Source of the DNA: Euleptes europaea
Taxonomy: Eukaryota; Chordata; Lepidosauria; Squamata; Sphaerodactylidae
NCBI RefSeq assembly: GCF_029931775.1
Contig: NC_079328.1
Span: forward strand, 12,895,001-12,959,000
Length of the DNA: 64,000 nt
Reading direction: 5' to 3'
The stretch's first letter is position 1, and the number at the start of each line of letters is the position of its first letter. A program made the position numbers and the translations under genes. Below, piece after piece: positions 1-11,275 of this stretch. The notes under the pieces are model-generated. The model had not been told where the DNA came from. It did no database searches and worked only from the letters and a program-made list of their open reading frames with translations.

Positions 1-512
1 CCTAGACAACAGTTTGAATATTTACGTGATGCATTGTGTTTGCATGTCTGAATGTAACAGAACCTCGAAAAGGGGATTGTTGGGTATTAAGTGGCGAGCT
101 TTTGTTGCATGTCAGACAGTCAAGGGTTAATGTTAATTAACCAGTGGTCAGCAGAGTATCCATTGCGGACGTGTTTGCTTGTCACGTACACAAACAATCT
201 GCATATTTACTGCTCTTACATCCTTTGTTTGGAAGTGAAAGCAGTATCCAGTTCGAGTTTCGATGCCAGCCTAGAAGGATGGAGAGGCAATCTTGTCCTT
301 TAAGAATGCCTACTCAAGTGTAAGCTTAGCACCTGCCAGAGGCTTCTGGTAAGGTTAGGAAACTTAGAATGTAGAAAGGATTATTTGTTTTATTCCCAGT
401 GAAACCCCACCCTCTTGAGTTTAGACAGTAAAGATTGTTTTTACTAAGACAAATGACTTTGCTTCTTTTGTGCGTGTGTGTGACTCACTTTATTTTCAAT
501 AAGCCATAATCA
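1..512 (+). mobile_element. Ty1/copia-type retroelement fossil, pol end plus 3' LTR
   Basis: Bases 1-51 are the last codons of a copia-type polymerase (RNase H end), recognised because the same sequence at 14434-14484 finishes a longer copia pol reading frame. A purine-rich tract (AAAAGGGGAT, about 68-77) is followed by TGTTGGG, the probable LTR start at 78. The LTR end is uncertain, near 487-512. Only the 3' end is visible because the window begins inside the element. It is a broken fossil. It belongs to the block repeated nearly perfectly 14,433 bp downstream. Confidence 0.6.
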
Positions 513-532
513 ACGATCCTATCCCTCTAAAT

Positions 533-817
533 CACTGGTTCCCAACCAGGGGTCAGTGGACCCCCAGGGGTCCGCGAGAACTAAATTAAGGTCCACGAAA
601 CAAAGTTATAAACCCATAATAAATTAATATTTTCAATTAAAGTTCTCTATTATAAAATATATATATTCAAATATTATTCTAAGCTTAATGTTTAACTAAC
701 AGTTATGATTAAAGTTTATTTTCAAATTCTCGGAATTTTTATTTTGAACCTTGGGGTCCCTGCACTGAACAAAAAAGTCCTAGTGGTCCCTGGTCAAAAA
801 AAGGTTGGGAACCACTG
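533..817. mobile_element. hAT-like MITE with 8-bp target duplication
   Basis: The element begins CACTGGTTCCCAACC and ends GGTTGGGAACCACTG, a 15-bp terminal inverted repeat with one mismatch. It is flanked on both sides by CTCTAAAT (525-532 and 818-825), a perfect 8-bp target-site duplication. An 8-bp duplication with a CAGTGG-type end is typical of hAT DNA transposons. The 285-bp AT-rich interior has no coding capacity, so it is non-autonomous. It inserted just beyond the copia LTR. Confidence 0.8.
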
Positions 818-864
818 CTCTAAATAGTAGCAGTATTAATTAATAAGTCAGTTCCAGAACTTAT

Positions 865-1262
865 CAGGTTTGATTCCTCACTCTACCACATGAAGCCTGC
901 TGGGTGACCTTGGGCCAGTCAAAGTTCTCTCAGAACTCTCAGCCCAGGCAGAGGCAGGCAATGGCAAACCACCACCTCCAAATGTTTCTTGCCTTGAAAA
1001 CCCTATGGGGTCTCCATGAGGCAGCTGTGGCTTGACAGCACTTTCCACCACATCCTGCTTTTCTCCCCACAGTGGAAGCCCAAAGTGACTTACAACATCT
1101 TTCTCCTCTTCCCCTTTTTATCCTTGCAACAACAATCCTGTGAGGTAGGTTAGGCTGGGAGAGAATGATTGGACTAAGGTCACCCAGTAACCTTCGAGTG
1201 GGGATTTGAAACTGGGGCTGCCAGATACTAGTCAAACTCTCTAACCACTACACCAGGGGGTA
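865..1262 (-). mobile_element. Composite of SINE pieces (CORE-type and 5S-type tail)
   Basis: At 899-945 is a MIR/CORE-like stretch (GCTGGGTGACCTTGGGCC). At 946-1055 is the tail usual for reptile 5S-derived SINEs (GGCAATGGCAAACCACC, then CCTTGAAAACCCTATGGGG). From about 1056 to 1262 a CORE-type SINE lies in reverse: read on the minus strand it starts with a tRNA-like head (GTAGTGGTTAGAGAGTTTGA) and contains CTAACCTACCTCACAGGAT. Family names are inferred from memory of squamate repeats; boundaries are approximate. Confidence 0.55.
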
Positions 1263-3254
1263 TAGTCAGCCCAGATGGAGAAAGTCAAAGGGACTTAATT
1301 ATATATAAAAGTAACATTGGCCTTTGTGTGCACTTTGAAATGTTATATTATTCTTTTCTGATAGTTATCAACAGTTGTTGTGGACTTTATGGTAGGCTCA
1401 GCCATAGATCAGACAAGCAAGCGAACAACCGTGATATTATAATCATACAGCTTTCCAAAAGGAACCAGTAGAATGCTAGAGGTTTTTTCATGCTAGTATT
1501 AGTACTTGGTTAAAGAATTAAAACAAAATCCTTTGCCATATCAGCATGAAGGCTGTCTGTTGAATTAACTAGTTATAAAAAACAGGGTTCAAAGATATTT
1601 GCGCATCTTTATAATGCTAGTTCAAAGCCACTCCGTGTACTGATCCGAAGCGAGAGGACAATTCTTGCTGACTTCTTCATGTGCCCCTGGATGTTCTGTA
1701 AGTGTGCAGACATTATCTGTCCCCTGGCAAATATCCATCACCCCAAGTGATGTCAGCTTCATGGTACTTTTCGTGTGTTTTCTGCATAAATACTTATTTC
1801 CCAAGTACTAAACTACACATTTCACGGGAGATGCATGGAGAGCCCTAAATGCTTATTTTTTTAAAAATGAAAAAGCTGCCACTGGATGTAGTGAGTTTGA
1901 GCAGAGGGACCCACAGGGTGGGTGCGTCAGATTTTCCCTTTGCCTACAGATGCGGCATAAAGAGAGCTGACTCATCAGTTGGTTAATAAAATGGGCCGAG
2001 TTTATTCTGTTATTTATTCTCATTGATCAAAGGGGATCTGTGATGGCCACAGGCCAAACTCCATTCCAAACCCATTTGCAGTACGGGCAAATGGAGACAT
2101 GCAGAAGAGTCAGGCCCCATCTTGTGTGCGCTTCCCTGAATTTATGGTCGAGGCCACCCTGGCTCCATTCCTTGAGTTGGCACATACATAAGGCTCAAGT
2201 TCCTCCTTGCCAAGCCTTCATGATGCTTGAGGGAGGTGTGCCACTTCCTCTGCCCCTAGCCACAGAGTCTGTGGGCTAAGGGTAAGGATACCTCTCTAAG
2301 GCTTCTTGAAGGGTTAACCCTTCACCATCCTTAAACAATTGAAAAGAAGCCACAGGAGGCAGTAACTTTGAGCAGAGGGGCACACAGGGTGTGTGTGTCA
2401 GATTTTCACTTTTGCCTCCTGTGTTTGTTTGTGCAATGCTGCTCTCCACAAGCTACTTTGTCACCCCTGGAGAAAAGATATGGGGAGTATCTGTTTCCTC
2501 ATGTATGGGAAGGCAACTAAGGAGCAATTTTTAGTGGATAGACAGCTGGAGAAGACAATATTAAGCAGCTTCTCCTAGTTACAAAGGTTACTGGACTGCT
2601 AAGAGAGAGAGAGAGACAGAGACAGAGAGACACATACAGAGAGAGGACATTCACTGAAGGGGATGGAATAAGTCCAAGCAGATACAGTATCTATCTGATC
2701 CCAGGGCTTCCGGAGCCAGTGAACACTTCTTTCCCACACATTCGCTGCAACTGAAGGGCCATATTTATTTCAATCTGAAGAATTTAAAATGCACTCATCT
2801 TCCCACAGTAACACTGCAAAAAATACCACTACGAAGCACTGTTTGTCTGATTGGCCATCAGTTTGTTGTGGAATTCATGGCAGGGAAGGTATTTGAAACT
2901 AGATTAATTTCTGCTCAGTATAAGGAGTGCGTCTGTGCCTGTGCATAATGTCTGTCACTCACCCTTCCCCCTCCTTGTGACCATTGAATTAAATGATAAG
3001 ACATCAGGACATGGCTACGTGTTGCACCCCATGCAACAATTTTCCAGAACATTAGTTCATAAATTCAGACTCAAGTTGCTGAGTGCATAATAGCCAGTGT
3101 TGTACATGGATGAAGCACCCCATGAGCAAAAAACAGTGGGTGCTAAGAACTTCACTTGACAATCAAAGTTTATAAAATCAAATGGACAAGCAAAGGGTTA
3201 TAGGAATGTGGTCAGTAAAATGTGAGCAGTTTGATCTTCAGTTTCCAAATTCAG
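1263..3254. other. Upstream flank of exon A, no gene seen
   Basis: There is no supported gene here. Two similar stretches, 1866-1950 and 2341-2425, share GAGCAGAGGG and CACAGGGTG and form a diverged direct repeat about 474 bp apart; I cannot assign a family. A short impure GA tract lies at 2602-2645. From about 2640 to 3254 the sequence is closely matched by the flank of exon C (29619-30213), so this proximal piece was copied together with the exon. The 1445-2600 part is missing from unit C, where a long GA repeat stands instead. Confidence 0.6.
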
Positions 3255-3292
3255 TCACAAGGGGTCACTGCTGCCTAAGGAAATATTTAAGG
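3255..3292 (+). promoter_or_regulatory. Protocadherin promoter module, CTCF-like core plus TATA-like box (exon A)
   Basis: TCACAAGGGGTCACTG (3255-3270) is followed by TATTTAAGG (3284-3292). The same pair recurs before every variable exon in the window, ending about 212-217 bp upstream of the start codon. Clustered protocadherin promoters are known to carry a conserved sequence element bound by CTCF about 200 bp upstream. The core resembles the CTCF consensus around CCACNAGGGGGC with mismatches. That this is the reptile equivalent is inference from position, conservation and similarity. Confidence 0.72.
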
Positions 3293-3486
3293 AAGACTGA
3301 AAATCCAGAGCTCCTCCCTGAAAATTCTGCCTGTCGCAGTCACAATAGGGATCACAGACACTGAATACAAGATTCCTGGAACCAATCAAAGGATTTAATA
3401 AACACCATTTCGGAGGACTTCACTGGATTCTTTACACCTTTAAAGAAAGGGATTTATATTTTATTGAATGGACTCTGGTTGGTTTC

Positions 3487-5856
3487 ATGTTTACGTTTGG
3501 CATGGTTGCTTGGAAGGCAGATTGCTTGATGAGGCGGCTGCTGCAGCTGGTTTTATTCCACACAGCCTGGGAAATGGGGAGCGGCCAGCTCCATTATTCC
3601 GTGCCGGAGGAATCCCAGCATGGCACTTTTGTGGGCCGCATCGCCCAGGATCTGGGGCTGGAGGTGAGCGAGCTGGTGCCTCGGATGTTCCGGATGGTTT
3701 CCAAAGACCACAAGGATTATTTGGAGGTAAATGTGCAGAATGGGATTCTGTTTGTTAATTCCAGGATAGACAGGGAGGAGCTGTGTGCCAAGAACCTTAT
3801 TTGTACAATTCACTTGGAGGTGATTGTGGATAAACCTCTGAGGATCTTCCATGTAGAGGTGGAGATCAGGGACATAAATGACAATGCTCCCATTTTCTCT
3901 GCAAGTGAGCAAACCCTGAGCATAGCAGAACTGATAACTGTACCTGGTACTCAATTCCCATTAGAAGGAGCCTCCGATTTGGACATTGGCACTAATGCTT
4001 TGCTGACCTACAAGCTCAGTTCCAATGAATACTTCACTGTAGAGCACAAAACAGATGAACGCAACAAACCTTTAGCATTAGTTTTAAAGAAGCCATTGGA
4101 TAGGGAGATGACCTCTGTGCATCGATTATTACTCACAGCTACTGATGGGGGCCAGCGACAGCTCACTGGCACAGTCCAGCTGGTCATCAATGTGCTGGAT
4201 ACGAATGACAACCCCCCTGTCTTTAACCAGTCAGTTTACATGGTGAAATTGGTAGAAAATGCATCTGCTGGAACTCTGGTTATTGCACTCAATGCTACTG
4301 ATTTAGATGAAGGAATTAATAAAGACATCTCTTATTCTTTTAGTATCCACGTACCAACAAATTTTCAAAAGATTTTTAGCATAAATTCCAACACCGGGGA
4401 AATCAAAGTAAATGGCAATGTGGATTTTGAAGATATTAATGTATTTGATCTACAGATTGTAGCAAAAGATAAAGGCAACCCTTCATTGTCTGGGCATTGC
4501 CAAGTGGTCATTGAGGTGCTGGATGTGAATGACAATGTGCCAGAGGTGTCCATGTCATCCTTGTCTGTGCCAGTTCCAGAGGACGCTTCACCTGGCACAG
4601 TGGTGGCCTTGATCAGTGTCTCAGATAGAGACTCTGGAGCCAATGGGAAAATAAATTGCTCTTTGTGGCCCCCCAAGTTCCCATTCAAGCTGACGGCCAC
4701 CTTCAAGAATTATTACTCGCTGGTACTCTCCGAGCCCTTAGATCGTGAGCAGGTAGCTGAGTATGGGCTGATTGTGAAGGTCCAAGACCAAGGGGACCCC
4801 CCACTGTCCGCTAGCAGCAGCCTGTTGGTGCCAATCAGTGATGTGAACGACAACACACCCACTTTTGCACAGCCCTCCTACACTGTCTTCGTGAAGGAGA
4901 ACAACCCACCTGGGGCTCACATCTTCACAGTGTCTGCCTCGGACCCAGATGTGGCCGAGAACGCCTTGGTCAGCTATTGGCTGGATGAGAAACTGTGGCC
5001 GCTGTCGAGCTACATCTCGGTGCATTCAGAGAGTGGGAAGCTGTATGCCCTGCAGCCCTTGGATTATGAGGAGGTGAAGCTGCTGGAGTTCCAGGTGAGG
5101 GCCAAGGATGCCGGACTGCCCTCCTTGTGTGGCAACGTGACAGTGCAAGTGTTTGTGGTGGATGAGAATGACAACGCACCTGTAGTGTCACAGCCAGTGG
5201 AGGAGCCTCCTGCTTTGCTAGTAATCCCCGCACCTTCTGGACACATGTTGGGCAAGATCCGTGCCCTGGATGCTGACTCAGGATACAATGCCTGGCTTCG
5301 CTATGAACTGCATGAAGCAAACAGTGGTCCTTGGCGAGTAGGACTGTACAGCGGTGAAATCAGCACCACGCGCATCCTGGATGAGGTCGAGGGTGGGAGC
5401 AGCCAGAATCTGCTAGTTCTGGTGAGGGACCATGGCAAGCCTCCACTCTCAGCCACGGCCACTCTGAGTGTGTCTTTGGTGGCAAATACCCAGGCCATCA
5501 AAAGTGATGCCCGACTTCCCAGGACAGCAGGAAACGCAAAGCCCCTGGCTGACACCGCCAATCTCTACCTGATCATCGCCATCTGCTCAGTGTCCAGCTT
5601 ATTCCTGCTGGTGATCCTCGTGTATGTGGCGCTACGATGCCAGAGCCAGGCCAAGGAAGCAATGGTGTACGGCCCTGGCACAGCCACGCTGGTGTGTGCC
5701 AGTGAAGTGGGCAGCTGGTCGTATTCCAATCGCCACAGCCACATCCTGGCAGGGGTGAGTGGGGAGCCTGGAGGCAAAAGCGACCTCATGGTCTTCAGCC
5801 CCAACATTCCTGCTTGTGCTGAGAATGGAAAACAGCAGGACTTGCTCTGCACAACG
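3487..5856 (+). CDS. PCDHA: Protocadherin-alpha variable exon A
   Basis: Encodes the whole extracellular part, membrane span and start of the tail of a clustered alpha protocadherin, a neuronal homophilic adhesion protein. Residues 1-33 are a signal peptide (mature start QLHYS, typical of alphas). EC domain boundaries are marked by DINDN 129, DTNDN 238, DVNDN 346, DVNDN 452 and DENDN 559, with EC6 to about 685. EC1 has the family Cx5C loop (C100, C106). The membrane segment is about 693-716; the tail carries [11 protein letters not shown]. The alpha EC1 RGD of mammals is absent (HKD at the aligned place). The ATG at 3487 or the one at 3502 (aligned with the D, E and F starts) may be used. The exon ends phase 0 at ACG/GTTAGT; reading on gives only VSN then stop, so splicing to constant exons is expected. 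Identical in protein to exon B. Confidence 0.95.
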
Positions 5857-7095
5857 GTTAGTAATTAATTACGATTTACTCCTGGCAGGCATTATGCAAT
5901 ATCTGTGACTCTGAATAAGAACTTCTTTTAGTAAATAACTACTGAACTAGAAAGTATTTTAGTTAGGCTTAGTGTCAGTAATTATCCATTTTGAGTAAAT
6001 AGAGTAGCAAGTAATGTGATGGATCTTACCATTTTGTTTCATTGATGCCCACACATTCCTCTGTTGCAAGACCCATTCCTCTGAGGTAAAAAGCTGTTCT
6101 TTCCGTCAATGGAAGCATATTTACACAATAGGAATATGCAGGTTTGATTCAACAAAATGGTAGGGTCCAACTGTGACACTTTCCTCAGTTCGCTGTTCAC
6201 ACATCAAATTGTATTTGGTTATGGCGTGGGTTGCAAGTGGTCAGTAAGGCAATGGTAACAAATAACTGCTGGACTACTTGCTGGTATTACAGAAATCTGG
6301 GGAGATAGAATAGGAATCTGAGGTAATTTGTTTTACTTCTGAAGTGATTCATACCAACAACTACTTTTCACAACACACACACAATTTATTGTCTCTTTGT
6401 GAGAAGGTCTTATACTTAATGGTTGAACGGATAAGTCAAGGAATGTTACAAGGTGAGCGTAGATGTTCTGCTCCAGTAAAGTTATAATTTCACACATGGG
6501 TTTACATAAATTATGCACTGTTCTTGTGGGTGACTGGGGAAGAAGGCTTTTTGTTGGAACTTCTCACTAAACCGAAGAATCTCAGAATCTTGACACAGTA
6601 TTAGCTTGTTTCTTTGAATGTTTCCCTCAAATCCTTCATATCACTAACCCATTATTTCCCTGAGGAAACACAGGATATTTGTTCTGTTCCTGGCTCTCTA
6701 TAGGCCCCTGAGCCCTATGTACCTAAATTATAGATGTCTGAGGTCTTCCCCAAGCCCTGTCTGAGGCTGTGACACTTTCCTTCCAGCCAACTCTCCTCCC
6801 TCCTTCCACAGCCTCTTGTTGGCTGATGCTGCTGAGTATCTTCTTATTCCCTCTGTAGAGAGGGATTTGTTGTGACACCTGGAAGGCTGAACTAGAGGCG
6901 GTCTTTCACACCAACCCAATGTACGTTTCCATTATAAAACAGTAAATTTACACAGTGTTTTCACTTGAAGAGTATTACCACGATTCAAGGGATTCTTTCA
7001 ATACAAATGTATATATCTGGTAAAATTCTTCCAAGAATCCTTGGAACTGGAGTTTAGTGAAAATGCTGGCAAGTCTTTGTTGGAGATCCTCTGTT
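5857..7095. other. Downstream flank of exon A, no gene seen
   Basis: Intronic or intergenic sequence after the splice donor. It is recognisably paralogous to the flank after exon C (32813 to about 33720; for example the shared stretch after TAGTAAATAACTACTGAA), so exon and flank were duplicated together. No open frame in it has family features, and I see no RNA gene. Confidence 0.6.
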
Positions 7096-7400
7096 GGTGG
7101 ACTCTAATCTGGAGGACCAGGTTTGATTCCCCACTCCTCCATATGAGCGGCGGACTCTAGTCTGGAGAACCAGGTTTGATTTCCCACTCTAATCTGGTGA
7201 ACTGGGTTGTTTTCCCCATACCTACACATGAAGTCAGCTGGGTAACCTTGGGCTAGTCACAGTTCTCTCTGAACTCTTTCAGTTCCGCCTATCTCACAAG
7301 GTGTCTGTTGTGGGGAGAGGAAGGAAAGGAGATTGTAAGCCGGTTTGATTCTTCTTAAAAGGTAGCGAATGTCAGCATGTAAAAACCAACTCTTCTTCCC
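7096..7400 (+). mobile_element. CORE/MIR-type SINE
   Basis: A tRNA-like head (GGTGGACTCTAATCTGGAG, then GGTTTGATTCCCCACTC) is followed by a MIR-like core (GCTGGGTAACCTTGGGC), TCTCACAAGGTGTCTGTTG, and the tail GGAGATTGTAAGCCGG. Part of the head appears twice (near 7098 and 7152). This arrangement is common in squamate genomes; the exact subfamily name is not certain. Confidence 0.65.
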
Positions 7401-7944
7401 AGGGTCTCCCCTGGGTCTCCATGGGAAGGTATAACTGATCGGTCACTATAGTGTAACTATAAGCTTGCTTACATTAACTGGAATGTGGACAATAACAGAG
7501 GTGAACATGTTAAGTTCCTTCTATTATAAAGTATCATTTCAATTGTAAATTTCTAGTCTCCATTGCTAGGAAGAAATCCCAAGTGTGACTTAGTTAGGAG
7601 TGAATATACTTAGGATTAGACTGCATGTTTTTTAATATGATAAGCAATTTCTGAAATTATACCATCTTTTTTTATGGCAGTGGTACTTGTATACCGTAGA
7701 CCGTTCTGAGTTAATGGGTTCTGTTCTCATATGAGGATTTCTCTGGGATAAGGACCTTCCTGTCATCTTTGTAATGCTTCAGAGCGTTATCCTTGAGTCT
7801 CAACACATTTATTTGGAAGTCCTGCTAATGTTGGGGAACTTACGTCCAAATAAATGAGTTTGGTATTGGGGTAGCAGATAGCAAAACTCTCTGAGAAGTT
7901 ATTTAGTACTGCTCTAATTCCACATATCAGGAGAAAAGTGAAGA
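7401..7944. other. Unassigned intergenic sequence
   Basis: I see no gene or recognisable repeat. The last part, around 7845-7935, matches 33766-33861 downstream of exon C, so it is older shared flank, but C lacks the exon relic that follows here. Confidence 0.5.
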
Positions 7945-8102
7945 GGGCAGCTAGTCGTATTCCAATCGCCACAGCTACATCCTGGCAGAAGTGAGTGGGA
8001 ATGCTGGAGTCAAAAGTGACCTTGTGGTTCTCAGTCCAATGTTCCTGTCTTTTCATCAAATGAGGGAAATGGAAGGATCAGGTTCCAAATTCATGTGGAG
8101 AG
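7945..8102 (+). pseudogene. Relic of a protocadherin-alpha exon 3' end
   Basis: About 158 bp aligns with the end of the exon D/E type: GGGCAG-TAGTCGTATTCC, then TCGCCACAGC-ACATCCTGGCAG, GTGAGTGGG, AAAAG-GACCT, and finally AGGTGAGT in the position of the splice donor (GT at 8103). In translation it recalls SYSNRHSYILA and KSDLVVLSP, equivalent to the tail of functional exons. Nothing upstream resembles an ectodomain, so only the exon tail remains and it cannot encode a protocadherin. It shows that another alpha exon once stood, or was pasted, here. Confidence 0.8.
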
Positions 8103-8379
8103 GTGAGTCACATCCTGAAACAGTTAAAATCAATACTGTTATTCCTTTTGGCATGAAAATACTGAGGCAAATTATGCTATTGGTTCCGGAAATGTGTATT
8201 GAGTAGCATGGGGTTTGATAATGAAATCTCTGCATTTCTCAAAATCTAATCTATCTCTGGTTGATGGCTGATGTATAGGTGCTTAAATTAAGAAGTTAAA
8301 TATATTCTTATGATACTTGGTGGACCTCCAGTGAGAATATTTTAGAGGTGTAGGACTGGGGCCGAGGGAAAGGAGTTAG

Positions 8380-8572
8380 GGTTATATCCTGTCTTTCTTC
8401 CCAGTGGCGACCCACAGTGTCTTACATTGTTCTCCTCTCTTGTATTTTATTCTCACAACAACCCTGTGAGGTAGGATAGGCTGGCCCAAAGTTACCCAGG
8501 AGAGTTGGGATTTGAACTTTAGTCTTCCAGATTTTGGTCCCACAGTTTAACCACTATACCACACTGGCTAAT
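8380..8572 (-). mobile_element. CORE-type SINE, reverse orientation
   Basis: On the minus strand it begins AGCCAGTGTGGTATAGTGGT (tRNA-like A-box region), contains GTTCAAATCCCAACTC (B-box-like), CCTACCTCACAGGGTTG and ends near GAAGAAAGACAGGATAT. The first difference between the two 14.4-kb copies (8408/22841) falls inside this SINE, so it contains or closely follows the duplication junction. Confidence 0.65.
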
Positions 8573-8603
8573 ATTTTATGTGAGTGAATCACTGTAAATA
8601 CAG

Positions 8604-8735
8604 ACTTTCACACATGCTGAATAATGTACTTTCAATCCAGTTTGCAACTGGATTTTACTTTGTGAAATGGCAAAACCCATTTGCAACCAATCGTCAAAGT
8701 GGACTGAAAGGGCATTGTTCAGTGTGTGTGTAAGT
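8604..8735. mobile_element. Palindromic MITE
   Basis: The left part, ACTTTCACACATGCTGAATA followed by ATGTACTTTCAATCCA, is mirrored by the right part ending TGGACTGAAAGGGCATTG then TTCAGTGTGTGTGTAAGT. The arms pair imperfectly over roughly 45 bp, giving an almost fully inverted-repeat element of about 130 bp with no coding capacity. It resembles small hAT-type MITEs common in lizards. I could not define a target duplication. Confidence 0.6.
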
Positions 8736-9329
8736 ACTTGATATTTTTGTGAAGGTGATATTTTATCTGTGTAAATTTTTGAGTTGCTTAGGGTTTTGTA
8801 GAACAAATGGAACCATACTCCTAGTCTTCTGTTCCCTTGGAACACTGTTCTTGCCTTCATCTGTGATCCTAAAGTCTAAATTCCAGAAGATGTTTGTATT
8901 AGTGGATCTTCTTTCTAAATAAGTATGTTTAGGACCGAGGCATCAAAGATGGCTCACTGAAAATAAATGTAGGCTCCTCTCCAAGAATTTCTGTAGTGTG
9001 CTGTAAGTGATCCTCATCTAACAAGACAGGAAGCCAGAAGTGTGCAGATTATCAGGTGATGTGTATGTGCAGAGACTGGATGCAGCACCAATGCATTCCC
9101 CCCAAATGACGTTTTCCTTCTTTCTTTAAATGGCATTGTGTGTGCAGTACAGACCCACCTTTAGGACCAGATAGGAATTGTGCACCCAACTCCCTTTTGC
9201 GCATGCAGTATTTCATGATGCTATAGAAGCATCTTTTGAATTTTAAAAGAGAATTTTAATTATATGGATACATATAAATTTTTAACTTTTTAATATATTA
9301 TAGAAGTGTACAGTTGCTAGAAACACTTG
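8736..9329. other. Unassigned intergenic sequence
   Basis: I see no gene. It is shared with unit B (23160-23770) with scattered differences, in contrast to the near-perfect match upstream of 8408. Confidence 0.5.
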
Positions 9330-10240
9330 CCTGTTTAATAACGTGTTATCATTAAATACATTAGAACTTGTCCTATTATTAACATTCTTGCTCAGGTCCT
9401 GCAAACGAAATGTTATGGCTTCCGTTAATGAGTCAATTCATCTAATGTGAGGTTTTCCTCTTTTCCTACTGTCTTCAACTTTTCCTAGCATTATTGTCTT
9501 TTCCATTGAGTCTTGGCTTCTGATGATTTGATCAAGGTACATTTGCCTTCATTTTAGCTTCTACTGAGAATTCAGGCTTGATTTGATCTTGAACCGATTT
9601 ATTTCTCTTTTTGGTGGTCCACAGTATACGTCAAACTCTCCTCCAACAGAACAATTCATGGCTGGCCTCCCAAGTCTCATTCTCGTGATTTCTTAGTTGC
9701 AGTCTCCCTTTTGTTGATGATTGAGCCAAGGAATAGAAAATCTTGAACAATTACTTTCAGTTACTTCATAGTCACTCTTAAAGTTGTGTAATTTCTCAGT
9801 AGTCACTAATTGTGTCTTCTTGGTATTCACCTGTAATCCTGTTTGGCAGTTTTTCCTTTAGACTTCATCAGTAGTAGTTTCAAGTCTTTGCTATTTTCTG
9901 CTAGATGGTATGATGTGCATATCTCAATTTTTTTATGTTCCTTTCACCAATTTCACTCCACTTTCATCTAAATCTAATCCAGTTTTCCGTATGATATGTT
10001 CTGCATATAGACTGAACAGATAGGGAGAAAAATATATCCTTGTTCAACATCTTTGCCAATTAGAAACTGATCTGTTCCTTCATATTTTGTCCTTACAGTA
10101 GCTTCTTGTCCAGAGTACAGGTTGTGCATTCAAGCAATCACATGTTGTGCCATGACCATTTCTTTTAAAACCATTCATAGCATTTCATGATCCACAGAGT
10201 TGAAAGCTTTACTGTAATCTATAAAACACACTGACATTAT
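9330..10240 (-). mobile_element. BovB/RTE LINE relic, reverse transcriptase and C-terminal part
   Basis: Minus-strand translation gives pieces of a BovB-type ORF2. The paralogue at 23770-24700 reads more clearly: HNLYSGQEATVRTKYG, LFSLYAEHIIRKTGLD, a decayed YADD (RYAHHTILLAE), KAGLQVNIKKT, then FCWRRVLRILWT and LGKVEDSRKRGRP. These are hallmarks of BovB. The relic is interrupted by many stops and indels and is not functional. BovB is known from squamates and, by horizontal transfer, ruminants. Confidence 0.75.
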
Positions 10241-10879
10241 CATTATTATTTAAAATATTTATTAGTTGTCTTTCTCCCTTGCAGAACTGAAGGCAGCCTG
10301 CAATATAAATAAAATATTATCAAAATAAAAACAATATAAATGAAACCACAATGATAAAAAAACTTAACAGGTCTCTCGTACACAACATAAAAACACAAAG
10401 GTCACATAAATGGTCACATTTTGAAATTGTTTGGAATGTTCCAATTACCAATTTTAATGTGCAATATGATCTCTTGTTACTCTTCCTTTTCTGATTCCAG
10501 CTGGGGCATCTGTCATTGCTTGTTCCATGTAATCGTCTTTGTTGTAAAATTTGTTTATACAGGCTAACATATGCAACCAGTGACAGAGCGCTCTGAAAAA
10601 GGTTTCCCTCAAATCCCTTGGCATTAGTCCAAAAAATACTTCTTCCTGTAACTAGGTTCATTCATCATTTGTTATAGGACAATTTATCTCTTTCTCCTAC
10701 TTCCTTATGCACGCCAAGGGTATTCATCCAAATTCAGCAACAAAAGCTTTAAATCTCACATATGATTTGTCAAATTATGTGACTGCAGCTAACTGATACC
10801 TCAAATAATGACCTGGTTTCCAGGAGTACTACATCAGACAGTTGCTCATTGCAGGAAATCAATGTTAAAGAGCTCAAAA
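10241..10879. other. Repeat-like AT-rich sequence, no gene
   Basis: Begins with ATTATTTAAAATATTTATTA and an AT-rich stretch resembling the 3' tail of an interspersed repeat. A minus-strand frame at 10320-10661 has no recognisable motif. The section is shared with unit B (24700-25230). Confidence 0.4.
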
Positions 10880-11275
10880 GTTGCATCACTTCACCAATTG
10901 ATGGTTTAGTTCAAGTGAGCATAATATCATCTGCATAAAGACAAACTTTAGATGTATATTTTCCATGCTGAACTCCATGAACATTAGTGTTATGTTAGAT
11001 AGCTATTGCCAATGGTTCAGTAATAACAGAAAATAAATGAGAATATAGGCAGCCTTGATGGTTGCCCCATGCCCCATGATAGATAAAATGCATCTGAGAA
11101 GTGACTCTTTATGGATACCCCAGTTATCAGGCTGTCATACATTGAAGAGATCCAGTTTTTACATTGACCTTCCAAATAGAAGTATTCCAATACTTTGTTC
11201 AACTATCCACATTCAGCTCTGTCAACCGCCTTTTCAGCACATAGCAGCATATTTTTTTCTTTAATTTTCTGTCCA
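10880..11275 (-). mobile_element. L1 LINE reverse-transcriptase relic
   Basis: Minus-strand reading shows AEKAVDRAE, then CKNWISSMYDSLITGVSIKS, GMGQ-SRLPIFSF and further on a decayed VCLYADDI catalytic box, in the order of an L1 ORF2 reverse transcriptase. Several frame changes and stops are present. This block (about 10795-11560) is absent from unit B, where an exon relic stands instead. Confidence 0.6.

Noticed and set aside
3468-3758. Overlapping frame in another phase at the start of exon A (also 17901, 30424)
   Set aside because: It is an out-of-frame shadow of the signal peptide and EC1 coding sequence; no independent signature.
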